Source: Metaphire vulgaris
Taxonomy: Eukaryota > Annelida > Clitellata > Crassiclitellata > Megascolecidae
Length of the DNA: 64,000 bases
Assembly (NCBI GenBank): GCA_018105865.1
Contig: CM030835.1
Coordinates: 3,511,816-3,575,815, forward strand
Direction: 5' to 3'
In this document: piece after piece, positions 12,281 to 20,271 of the stretch
Numbering within the stretch: position 1 is the stretch's first letter
Layout of the letters: every line of letters starts with the position of its first letter
Notes under the pieces: model-generated
The model's input: the letters and a program-made list of their open reading frames with translations, nothing else
Database searches by the model: none
What the model was told of the DNA's origin: nothing
Position numbers and translations under genes: made by a program

Positions 12281-15200
12281 AGTCAAGTCCAAACAGAGAA
12301 CAACATACTGTACAAACCGAGAAATATCTCCCCAATACCAAGTCTGGTCCTCGATCCTGTTACTTGGCACTGGAGAAACGGAGTTTGCGACAGCAGACGG
12401 AGTGGTTAGATGCTGATAGCTGTTTCTCAGCTGTTCTCTTGAAGATACCTTGCAAGGCTTTTGCGGCTGATTCGCTACAAAAGCATAACAAATTCTAACT
12501 TATAAAACGATCAACGTCGATCATGCTTCAATAATGTCATATTTATAACAAAGCATATGAGCATCTTCTGCCTCTGTTTAAAGACACACGATAATATTTT
12601 AATATATTTAACTGAAACTTTAACTGGGATTTTAATCATGCTTCTGTCAATTACATAAAATTACAAGAAACAACATATAAAATTATATAAAAATAAGTTG
12701 CTATACAAAGCAGCTGTCTCTGAAACAATCTTTGCAAGACATATCAAGCTACATAAATTTCCTGAATACCTATAATAACAATGATCAAGATAATAGTATT
12801 GCTGAAATAATTATACCTTTCAGAAAACACACATTCTTAAAACCTGTCCACGTCTTGAATAATAACCAAGAATTCAGAGAGAGACAAAAGCAAAGTTATC
12901 TCTTAGAACTTAAATCACAAATAGAAAGAAGCAAGTTCTACCTGGAACACAGAAACTGTCTGGCAGTTTTTCACCATAAACTTTGCTTCTGAGAAGTAAT
13001 TCTACGACTCGAACATGACATTCTGTATTGCCAATCAAATCACTGTCAAAGAAAAACAGCAGCTCTAACCATCTCTGAAAGTTCACTGTGAAGTCTAAGT
13101 CTCACTTCCTTCAGGTCAGGTCAGCTCTCCAGCTGTGTCCAGTGATTGATTGACTTCTCCATGACATCTCTCCAAAGTTCTCTGTCATTTGCTATTTCTT
13201 ACAAGGTCATTCGGTGTCTTCCATCAGTTTTTCCCTTGAGTCCTGCCATGTGCAGATCTTCTTCCAATCCATGTCTTTTCAGTTTTCCTTTAGATCTTCT
13301 CCCTTCTAGTTTATAGTTGAAAATTCATTTTGGGTTTCTTATTTCTTCCATTCTGAGTATGTGTCCAGTCCAATTTATTCTTTTCTTTCTGAATATATCA
13401 ATGATGTTCGATTGCAGTGTTCCCTCTCTAACTGCCTCTTATGTGTTCTTTGTATCCAATCCTTAGTATCCTTCTAAGCCATTAATAAATGGCTTAGAAG
13501 GATACTAAGGCCCCGCAGTATATGAGGGGTCCCGTGGGCGGTGACAAAAAATTTGTAAAAAAAGGTCATCACCGCTTTATTTTGTTGATTTTTTAATTTT
13601 CTCCTCCAAAAGTAGAATAAGCAAAAAGGTCATCAATACTTTTCAAAAATGCCTGCGATCCCCAAACTTCTTACAATGGCACTGCTCTAACCTCATACAA
13701 CAATACTCTTTCAGCAGGCAAAGTCTATTATCCACTGAAAAATAAGAGGACTGCCAACTGACCCTGTACCAAAACCCCACCCAATGCAATTAACATAATC
13801 AAAAAGTATAGCTACCTGCTACCACTGTGTTTGTGTGTCACAGTGAGTGAGTGAGTTAGTAAGTGAGTGAGTGAGCGCGTGTGCATTAAGAATTTCTGTA
13901 GCACACTCATGCATTCACTTGTTTACAAACTTATTTATGATAATACAGAATCAAACTCAGAATGCACAAGAAGTGTACTTTTGGCAGAAATATATGTCAG
14001 AAATATTTACAGAAGAGCATCTCATGGGTAAACTGAAAACCCTTTGCAGGCAAAATTTATGACCCACTGATCATGGTATGCGAATTACAGACGTAGACCG
14101 AAACATTATAACAGGGGTGGCCAAACCCGCAGAAAGTGCGAGCCACAAATAACACTTTTCAAAAGCCTGGGAGACGCACTGCCACAATTAGACATGAAAA
14201 CAAGGTGGTGTGATCCAATTCTTTTCAAAATTCCATCAAGTCTCTGCTGTTATTTTTATTGGACCTACGATAAAATTGGCAAACATGCAAAATTGTTACA
14301 GCTATAATTATTATCAATGGTCAACATGGAAATGTGGCAATAGCATGCTTCTGCTGATCTGTTAGTCTGCTCGGAAACAGATTTTAAACTTTCGTGAGCC
14401 ACAGATTCAACAAGAAGAGTCACATGCAGCTCGTGAGCCACAATTTGGCCACTCCTGCATCATAACAATGAAGCACAAATTATTACTCAATTGTTTCCGA
14501 CAGTCGTCCCAGGGTTAGTCAATCTGACTCACCCGATATTTTCCCACGATGGCCGCATAAGAATGTGACAGAAGGCATGACTGATTTTGAGAGAGGATCG
14601 CTGTGATTGTATTCCTCTTGCAACTGGCAAACATGGCACAGATGCTGCAATAGGTACGTCAAGGTAGCACGATGATGAGCGGGGAGCTTCTGCACTTGAT
14701 CACAGACGGCATTTGTCGCTGCTTCGTCGCCTTGAATCTCTGCGGAAAAAATAAGTTAAATTCAGTCAAAATTACATCAAACTGAAAGGAAATCGCCCTG
14801 CTCAAAATAGTTTTATGAATGCAAACTCTAAAGAAGAACGTAAGCCTCATTCACTGTTCATACGTGACGGCAATAAAAGAAAACTGCCTCTGATAAAGAC
14901 ATCAAAAGGATACAACTGTGAACACCAAGTTTGTTCATAAAACCATTTTACTTCAGCAATATTAAAATTAACGCGCATCTACAACGTCGGCTTAATTCCT
15001 ACTTCAAGGACCAAGTACGGATATAAAAATAGAGAACTGAAATAACGAGCAAGTCAAATTATGAACCACTTGGAGACTTACTTGAAGCTTCCATGAGCTC
15101 GGCGTAAAGATCATCCGTTATAACCAGCTTCGGTAATTCTCTCAGGAATCGCTTAAGAGTGCTAGCAATGCCCGTCACGTCAAAGGACTTCAGTGAAGCG

Positions 15201-18200
15201 TCTTCAATAATGCCATCTGCAAACAAGCATCAAACATAAGCATCTGCCATCAACGCTCCATTCAGTCACTAGTAGAGACACTGTAATACAGTACTTAATA
15301 CAAGGACACGTGCTTTTTATAATGTACAGTAGAACCTCGTTATATCGAACTTGCTTATATCGAAATCACCTTTATATCGAAGTTTGAGCACCGGTCCCGC
15401 CAAAACAGTGTTAATGATACAGGAATCGGATATATCGAACCTCGGATATATATCGAAGTATTTATCACGGTCCCTTGAATTTCGATATAACGAGGTTCTA
15501 CTGTATTCTTCTTCGTAGTATCTGGTCCTAAGCCTCATACCACCAAGTGAAATATTGCCACTTCTTCGGGATTTCCTACATTTTTCTGAGACTTTATGAG
15601 ATATTCTAAACCACTTCAGGCGCCTGTAAGGAGTCCACGTGCACACATTATGACACATATTGAGATATTTTACTACAAAGGTTCTAACCTAAGATCATTT
15701 TATCAAAGGGTTTAAGATAACACTACTCAATCAATGTCTCCAAACCTAAAGTCCTATAACTCGTTCACAGGAGAGCATCCCCAAAAGGAATCGTTTTGGA
15801 TTTCTAAGTGCAGTAACAGAACCACAAACCCCCTTTGAACAAAGAACTATAAATTCAAGATGCAATGCTTAAACGAAGAATTATGACAGACCAACTATAA
15901 TGCAAGCAAGTAAAACTACGAATGTAAATGCTGTAAAAGACCCGAAAACAAACATTCAAAGCATATACAGTGTATTACGTGCAGGACTTGCATTGGACAG
16001 CAACCCATGTCGAATGAGATGTCAATGAGATAATCATGCATTTCATGAAATTTAGCAGCATATATATATGCATTTATTAGTGCATAAATGACATTGTCTG
16101 CTTGAAATATGAGTAGAATGGTAAGGAAACATATCTTTATTGTCATTTATATACATTCTGTACCAAAGTAACTGCACAATTTTTGCATTCAACTGACGTA
16201 AAATGCAAAAATCTGAAAATCATTACATTTCTATAGGGTAGATATGGTTGATGGCTTATAACTTGCACTGGATAAAAGAAACCAACAATATAAAATGCCA
16301 GCGTTGTACAGCTTTGAATACAGAATCCAAATGGATGTAAAAGTTTACAGTTTTCAGAGATCGGGCGAGATAGATGTAGCGGTAACCACCCACCTAGCTA
16401 GAAGCCATTATGAAAAAAGCCGAGCATTACTGTGCCATACAAGTCATTCATTTAAATTGAAAAACGTAACTACCCATTGCATGCAAAGGACTAGAAACAG
16501 CAATCATTCTGCAAAAAGAATCTGAAAATCTGCAAAAGTGTCGATTGTCTTCACTAAAAAAATTAATGATCACCTGAATTCAAAGTCAACTTCAGCCTGT
16601 TAATTTCCTCCGCAGATGCAGACCGACAATAGGCTTCAAAGAGATTTGCTCCTACACAAAAACAATGCTGCACAGTGAAGAAATTGCTTTAAAAAAATGC
16701 TATCAACAACTCTACCTGTCTATATACTTAGCAAGATTTTGGGGATGAGCTAAGACAACAACGCCCACCCAAACAAACAGATCAATTGTTTCATTTTAAA
16801 AAGTGGCTTGCATTATAGTTATTTATTAGCCACCTTTTTAATCTTGATCAATTTGGCTTCTTTTCCTCTTTAGACATTGCTGACTGAACCAGCACATCAC
16901 TGATGCAAAGTAAATATGAAATAAAAATACTAACAATTTGCAAAAGTTCAATTAAATGCACTAAATGCTAGTGGAAAAATTAAAAGATGCAGAAACATAG
17001 TGCATGAATAGGTAAACGGTAATCCCATACTCGAACGATCGTAGGGTCCGGCACTGGTCACTGTGTACTCTAAGTATAAATATAAGAGGCGCTATATAAA
17101 TGCTACATTACACTACATTACATTACTAGGCAAGCAGCGATACGGGTGTCTTACGCAATTCATCTCGAGTAGGTTGCCATTGCTTTCTCTAGACCCATTG
17201 CAGGAACACTGACAGCATAATTACTTCAAAGAAGTGCACTTTCAAGCCAACCTGTTTCTCGGGTTCTTTTCTCAAGTTCTGTGGTGCATTGGATGACAAC
17301 CGAGGGCGCCGTCAAAGCATCGGACATTTGAAACAACTCCTCCAACGGTAATCCAAATTCTGTCCCTGTAATAGAAGACTCAACTGTTCAAACCATAACA
17401 TAACAGTGATATATTCCCACCACAGTAATTAGAATGCTTACCTGAAGAAACGAGAAAGACTAAACAGAAAGTGGCATCGGATTTTTTCCAAAGTACAATA
17501 GTATGCTTTATATGCTTTTACCACATTGAATTCACCCCCAAAAGTCTTAGCGTGCTTTCAAATAAGAAGTATTTCTGCCAATGGCTAAAATTTATAGAAT
17601 ATCTAAGCTGTTAAATTTATAGCATGGGGACAAAATGCGGACAAAAACTGTTAGGATGCTGACATTTTGTTTATGTCCTAGCACCATTAAATTTATAGCA
17701 TACTTAAACTGTAGCTGGTTTACTAACACCAGCTTCATCATTGCTATCAATGGAAGCTTTAGCATGTCTGCAAATGAGAGGTTATTATGGTGAATGGGGG
17801 AAACCGGGAAAACTCACCAGATATGGAACTGAAACGGCGGACCCGTGCCATACGACTGACGTCACACTTTGGCAGATTGTGGTTAGACGAACACTTCCGA
17901 TGGCAGCAGAGACCACAGGCTGCAGCAAAGAAGCACAAACTGAATAATGGCACGCTGCTACCGAGATCTGAATACTAGATGCATGGCAATGTAACTGAAA
18001 GCAGCGACCTACAGCACTGCTGTAGGAAAATGTACGGTAATAGCACACGAGCAAAATTACATAAAATATGCAGTGTACAATCGGGGCTGAGAAGCTAGGG
18101 TGGCCTAGAACAGAAGATTTTCTATGTTACTGGCATTGGAAGTCGGAAACGGTAGTCAAATCAAAGTTGGAGGCTTTAGGTCCATATCCATAAGCCTCTG

Positions 18201-20271
18201 CACAATTAATGTCAACAATACGAGGGCATAACTTATTTTGCATACATACAGCCACACTTGGGTAGCTTTTCAAAGTATTCAGAAAGAAATACTTATAAAA
18301 TGGTCTTTGTCTTTGAAGGACCGAAAAAACAGCGTATCACTCATACATTGCAAAATGGCCATTCAACTTTGTTATTCTCAACAGCACTCTGATTTACAAA
18401 TTTCAATATCACAGTAATAATAATAGATGCTAAACTGCCTAAAACAGCAACTTACTCTGACACTGGTAACCCTGCTGTCCGGCGCCCCACAAGAACTGGT
18501 TGCATATGTGGCAGCGTTGGATAGATAAGAAATGATAGTCTGTCAGACGATGTTCTGTTGCCATGGCGTTGTTTGTTGCTTTGGTGACAGATGGGTCATC
18601 AGTAGTTGACTGCTGAAGTAAAAAATCCTTAACCCCTTAACTGGGCAACTATTTGTAACTCAATGTAAAATGGACGAGCGTTACTCGGGGCATCCAGTTA
18701 AGGGGTTAATAAATTCAGGAGAAAATCTGCAATGCTTTATATTCAACATCGGATAAGAGCATCCTAAAAGGTCATCACACTGCTAGCAGTCGGCTTAATG
18801 AAGGCTCCCATCAGTCAACAACAAAAATAATCATATTGTTTACAAAACATTTAATTCATAAATGTATTAATTATAAGTACTAACTCTTTTTGACTGATAT
18901 TAAAAGAAAATATTGGTATGCACCTTGATTATCTTCTTCTGAAAATCAGTTTCGATCTTCATCTCCTAATAACAATCACAAATCACATTTTGAACGAAAT
19001 GTAATTATTATGGAAATAATTCCCATCAAAAAGGGACAACATTTGCATTTCACATACATACAGTAAGCAATGTGCAAAATCATAAGCAATCACTGTTTTC
19101 ATCTGAATGCCAGGCTTGTTTCTTGAAAATTATTAATCAATCAATCAGTCAATCAATCAACTGTAAACTTCTTTAGTGCCATTATAATGATGCAAGTGCA
19201 TCAGACTAGGGTCACTTCAGAGTGGGAATCATATCACAGTCCATAATTCATGGTTCTGGCTATGGAGGGTATGCAATCAAAAAAGGTGCATTTTTAATAT
19301 ATAGACCTGAAGGTTGAAGGACTTCCGGCTTGGCGGACATGAGAATTATGCTTTCTGAAAATTATATTGCCTGCATGCATTTCCAGAACATGAACATGCA
19401 GTCCAATATATTGTTACTGCAAGACTATTGAGAGATTCTATTTCCTCAGCAATAAAGTCATGTCATAATATGACTCCTGCCATCAAGAGATCAACTGGGC
19501 TGACTTGAGTGCAACATTAATTGTTTTTTTAACCTGCTGTCAATTCCCTTAACAGTTTCATGCCCTAGGAAGAGATTATGCCTCTCAGATGTCTTGCTTG
19601 GATGATTGCAGTTGAGCAGAAGCTGTAGACAAAGCAATAGCTCAAGTCCATATACTAATCACCTGTGGGTGAACCGGGGGGGGGGGGGAAGTTTGTTAGT
19701 GCCTTCGATTTTTCCTAACAACTGAACAAACAGAAAACAATGCCAATCTTCTTTCATTCACAGCCTTTCATTTCACCAGGTAAACCCGTGATGTACTCAG
19801 TAACAGGTAAGTCAATTTGGTAAGTGTCTGGTGCAGAACAACCAGGGTGCGATTTGTGACCGGGAGCAGTGGGGGGGTATGTTGAGCTTGGGGGGATGTA
19901 GTTGTTGGGGAAGTGTAGCAGTGGGGGGATGTAGTGGTGGGGATGTAGCAGTAGGGGGGATGCAGTTTGGCAGTGGGGGAAGGGGGATCCCCCTTCCTTC
20001 CCTACAAATCGCGCCCTGAGAACAACCAAGATATTTCTGTCAGGGATCAAGGTTTGAACCCAGGCCACTATCACTGGCAGGCCAGCTTGACAATCACAGG
20101 ATAACCAAACCATCCATCATGCATTGCTAACATATAATACGATAAAAAAGCAATGCTAGCATACTAAACAGTTACTCTGACTACTTCGTCTTTTGCATCA
20201 ATTGCCATTTCTCCACTCACTTTCTGTCCTCTGACATCAGAAGTCTGGCAGAATGGATTAACGGCAGCCAT
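7847..20271 (-). CDS. PIK3R1-like: Whole gene: PI3-kinase p85-like regulatory subunit with N-terminal C1 domain
   Basis: Fifteen coding exons on the minus strand join in phase to about 712 residues, close to the 724 of human p85-alpha. Domain order with model residue numbers: C1 zinc finger 52-102, RhoGAP/BH about 119-295, serine/proline linker 296-340, N-terminal SH2 341-437 (FMVR, Arg366), iSH2 coiled coil about 442-577, C-terminal SH2 611-705 (FLVR, Arg635). Class IA PI3K regulatory subunits bind p110 through iSH2, inhibit it through the SH2 domains, and release it on binding phosphotyrosine YxxM motifs. Canonical p85 starts with SH3; no SH3 exon was found here, and a C1 domain takes its place. 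Coding segments: 20221-20271, 18924-18965, 18456-18612, 17818-17919, 17252-17365, 16574-16651, 15082-15216, 14533-14739, 12318-12474, 11126-11405, 10728-10835, 9698-9816, 9130-9312, 8566-8775, 7847-8042. The join between the last iSH2 and the cSH2 exon is the only doubtful one. Confidence 0.88.
8507..8550. repeat. Retroposon-like tail with (ATA)n
   Basis: AGCGCTATATAAATTGTCAAAG followed by an ATA/TAA run, the same junction seen near 29305 and 62722. Located in the intron between exons 14 and 15 of the p85-like gene, only about 16 bases beyond the exon 14 donor. Confidence 0.55.
8566..8775 (-). CDS. PIK3R1-like: p85-like exon 14: iSH2-SH2 linker and first half of C-terminal SH2
   Basis: Ends at a strong donor TTTC|GTAAGT. 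It encodes a polar linker, then the SH2 start ([18 protein letters not shown]) and the phosphotyrosine pocket strand [11 protein letters not shown] with Arg635 of the model. Two acceptors are possible. The better-looking TTGTTTCCAG would start the exon at 8788 and give GVCQRK, which resembles GVRQKK at the same point in human p85, but its phase does not fit exon 13. The acceptor CAGAG at 8776 fits the phase and is used in the model. A tiny unseen exon would reconcile the first choice. Confidence 0.85.
9130..9312 (-). CDS. PIK3R1-like: p85-like exon 13: iSH2 coiled coil, C-terminal helix
   Basis: Acceptor ATATTTGTAG|T, donor AACAA|GTAAGC; one base finishes an Asn codon and two bases are carried over. 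Charged heptad-like sequence including [20 protein letters not shown], then [20 protein letters not shown]. This aligns with [32 protein letters not shown] of human p85 in order and spacing. Part of the antiparallel coiled coil that grips the p110 adaptor-binding domain. Confidence 0.93.
9507..9664. mobile_element. piggyBac-like TTAA MITE, inverted double copy
   Basis: Begins TTAACCCCTTAAC and ends GTTAAGGGGTTAA, with another GTTAAGGGGTTAA at 9593-9605. Each half carries CGGATATATCCG and ATTGAGTTACAGTTA or its complement, so the element is a near-palindromic head-to-head pair. Other copies lie at 18629, 22670 and 58867. TTAA boundaries and CCC ends suggest a piggyBac-type origin. Confidence 0.75.
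9698..9816 (-). CDS. PIK3R1-like: p85-like exon 12: iSH2 coiled coil, middle
   Basis: Acceptor TTTTTTTTTGACAG|GAG, donor CAGAA|GTAAGC. The frame opens on a codon boundary and 39 codons plus two bases follow. Leucine/glutamate-rich helix [20 protein letters not shown] then [19 protein letters not shown], matching [22 protein letters not shown] and YSKEYIEKFKREGNEKE of p85 in position and pattern. Confidence 0.92.
10315..10500 (+). mobile_element. hAT-type MITE, G-rich family, inside p85-like intron
   Basis: Starts CAGGGATATTTCTAAG and ends AAAATATCCCTG (terminal repeat CAGGGATATTT). Flanks ATTGAATG and CTTGAATA agree at 6 of 8 positions, consistent with an eroded duplication. Same interior blocks as the 3592 copy. 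Confidence 0.78.
10728..10835 (-). CDS. PIK3R1-like: p85-like exon 11: start of iSH2 helix
   Basis: Acceptor ATATGTTTCCAG|AGC, donor TCTCAG|GTGATT; 36 whole codons, phase 0 on both sides. Encodes [20 protein letters not shown] and a short remainder, a charged helix in the position of the first iSH2 segment of p85. It joins exon 10 and exon 12 without phase conflict. Confidence 0.88.
11126..11405 (-). CDS. PIK3R1-like: p85-like exon 10: body of N-terminal SH2
   Basis: Acceptor ATAATCGTTTTAG|G, donor ATAAAG|GTAATA. The first base completes an Arg codon. Sequence [20 protein letters not shown] includes the phosphotyrosine-binding Arg366 of the model, followed by [38 protein letters not shown] and [20 protein letters not shown]. 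These align almost residue for residue with [57 protein letters not shown] and LAQYNPKLDVKLLYPV of human p85. This is the clearest family marker in the gene. Confidence 0.97.
12195..12280. repeat. (CAT)n microsatellite next to exon 9 donor
   Basis: About 29 perfect CAT units. In the p85-like transcript this is an ATG/GAT-type purine-rich repeat starting 38 bases after the exon 9 donor. Confidence 0.97.
12318..12474 (-). CDS. PIK3R1-like: p85-like exon 9: Ser/Pro linker and start of N-terminal SH2
   Basis: Acceptor CTTTTGTAG|CG, donor TTTCTCG|GTTTGT. Encodes a polar linker with scattered prolines ([15 protein letters not shown]), then [11 protein letters not shown], matching [13 protein letters not shown] at the start of p85 nSH2. 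Two bases carried over form the Arg codon with exon 10. The linker corresponds to the region before nSH2 in p85, but is less proline-dense and shows no clear PxxP-rich run. Confidence 0.94.
13110..13460 (-). pseudogene. LINE relic, C-terminal reverse-transcriptase ORF fragment
   Basis: On the minus strand, broken frames spell pieces such as [17 protein letters not shown] and [15 protein letters not shown], resembling the RRLRWxGHVLRM...RGRP...W region found near the C terminus of many non-LTR retrotransposon polyproteins. Stops and frame changes show that it is dead. It sits in the intron between exons 8 and 9. Confidence 0.7.
13461..13510. repeat. Perfect 23-bp inverted repeat with 4-bp loop
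   Basis: Left arm 13461-13483 starts CCTTAGTATCCTTCTAAGCC; right arm 13488-13510 is its exact reverse complement; loop AATA. It abuts the LINE relic. Confidence 0.95.
14112..14457. mobile_element. hAT-type MITE in p85-like intron
   Basis: Terminal repeats CAGGGGTGGCCAAA / TTTGGCCACTCCTG. Flanks CATTATAA and CATCATAA, a 7 of 8 duplication. Ends 75 bases before the donor side of exon 8. Confidence 0.82.
14533..14739 (-). CDS. PIK3R1-like: p85-like exon 8: RhoGAP/BH C-terminal part
   Basis: Acceptor TTTTTTCCGCAG|AG, donor ATCGG|GTGAGT. Encodes [20 protein letters not shown], aligned to [20 protein letters not shown] of the p85 BH domain, followed by a segment in the place of [20 protein letters not shown]. 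The Asn-containing motif of active RhoGAPs (NLAxxFxPxL) is not recognisable; the segment reads [13 protein letters not shown]. Phase to exons 7 and 9 fits. Confidence 0.9.
15082..15216 (-). CDS. PIK3R1-like: p85-like exon 7: RhoGAP core with LKxxLRELP motif
   Basis: Acceptor CTTGTTTGCAG|AT, donor GCTTCAA|GTAAGT. Encodes [20 protein letters not shown] followed by [13 protein letters not shown]. The LKRFLRELP string is the RhoGAP family signature, carrying the conserved Lys (residue 203) that in active members contacts the GTPase. Confidence 0.95.
15327..15503. mobile_element. pogo/Tigger-like MITE with perfect terminal repeats
   Basis: Perfect 23-bp terminal inverted repeats starting CAGTAGAACCTCGTTATATC, flanked by TA on both sides (15325-15326, 15504-15505). 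CAGTAGAACC-type ends with TA duplication are typical of pogo/Tigger elements. Non-coding interior. Confidence 0.9.
16574..16651 (-). CDS. PIK3R1-like: p85-like exon 6: RhoGAP arginine-finger segment
   Basis: Acceptor TTTTTGTGTAG|GA, donor AATTCAG|GTGATC; 78 bp. Encodes [20 protein letters not shown], the equivalent of the G-(I/L)-(F/Y)-R-x-S-G-S...E-(I/L)-x-x-L-(K/R) block of RhoGAP domains. Arg165 of the model sits at the arginine-finger position. Confidence 0.92.
17086..17130. repeat. Retroposon-like tail GCGCTATATAAAT + ACATT units
   Basis: GGCGCTATATAAATGCTACATTACACTACATTACATTACT. Same junction type as near 8507, 29305 and 62722. The surrounding 17020-17210 shares blocks (CATACTCGAACGA, ATTGCTTTCTCTAGACCC) with 50760-50880. 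Confidence 0.6.
17252..17365 (-). CDS. PIK3R1-like: p85-like exon 5: RhoGAP N-terminal part
   Basis: Acceptor TCTATTACAG|GG, donor GAAACAG|GTTGGC. Encodes [20 protein letters not shown] and [18 protein letters not shown]. The FGLPLEEL start followed by a 'vP.vi..c...ie.rG' pattern is that of RhoGAP domains. It joins the C1 exon upstream and the arginine-finger exon downstream in phase. Confidence 0.92.
17818..17919 (-). CDS. PIK3R1-like: p85-like exon 4: C-terminal half of C1 zinc finger
   Basis: Acceptor CTTCTTTGCTGCAG|CC, donor ATATCTG|GTGAGT; 102 bp, so phase-neutral. Encodes [18 protein letters not shown] then a basic linker. It supplies ligands C34, H39, C42 and the final Cys of the C1 signature (residues 85, 90, 93 and 102). 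The last spacing is eight residues instead of the usual seven. As 102 is a multiple of three, skipping it would keep frame but destroy the zinc finger. Confidence 0.9.
18456..18612 (-). CDS. PIK3R1-like: p85-like exon 3: N-terminal half of C1 zinc finger
   Basis: Acceptor TTTTTTACTTCAG|CAG, donor TGTCAGA|GTAAGT. After a polar stretch the sequence [20 protein letters not shown] followed by [13 protein letters not shown] gives H-x12-C-x2-C-x13-C. In C1 numbering this is H1 (residue 52), C14, C17 and C31. Gly23 (74), Gln27 (78) and Trp22 (73), important for diacylglycerol/phorbol-ester pockets, are present; Pro11 is replaced by Ile62. An in-frame ATG (Met48) could serve as an alternative start. 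Confidence 0.92.
18629..18709. mobile_element. piggyBac-like TTAA MITE abutting the C1 exon acceptor
   Basis: TTAACCCCTTAACTGG ... CCAGTTAAGGGGTTAA, with inner ATTTGTAACTCAATGTAAAA shared with the copies at 9507, 22670 and 58867. The element edge is 16 bases from the first base of exon 3. Confidence 0.8.
18924..18965 (-). CDS. PIK3R1-like: p85-like exon 2: candidate 42-bp micro-exon
   Basis: Acceptor GTGATTGTTATTAG|GAG, donor ATCAAG|GTGCAT. Encodes 14 charged residues beginning [11 protein letters not shown]. It is open, phase 0 on both sides, and fits between exons 1 and 3. No homology supports it, so it rests on splice sites and phase alone; exon 1 would also join exon 3 directly in frame. 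Confidence 0.5.
19750..20115 (-). mobile_element. tRNA-derived SINE interrupted by a MITE
   Basis: On the minus strand from about 20115, a tRNA-like head with GCCTGGGTTCAAACC (B-box) is followed by a body that continues beyond the MITE at 19843-20018; removing the MITE and one TSD restores continuity. The A-box is weak. Similar head layout to the element at 23480-23766. Confidence 0.6.
19843..20018. mobile_element. hAT-type MITE with G-rich minisatellite core
   Basis: Terminal repeats CAGGGTGCGATTTGT / ACAAATCGCGCCCTG with perfect 8-bp duplication AGAACAAC (19835-19842, 20019-20026). The interior is an imperfect tandem of GGGGGATGTAG(CAG)-type units. It is inserted inside a SINE. Confidence 0.9.

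Noticed and set aside
12057..12416. Poly-His ORF, and similar poly-Tyr, poly-Asp, poly-Asn, poly-Leu and poly-Gly ORFs elsewhere
   Set aside because: Pure translations of trinucleotide microsatellites without splice or start context.
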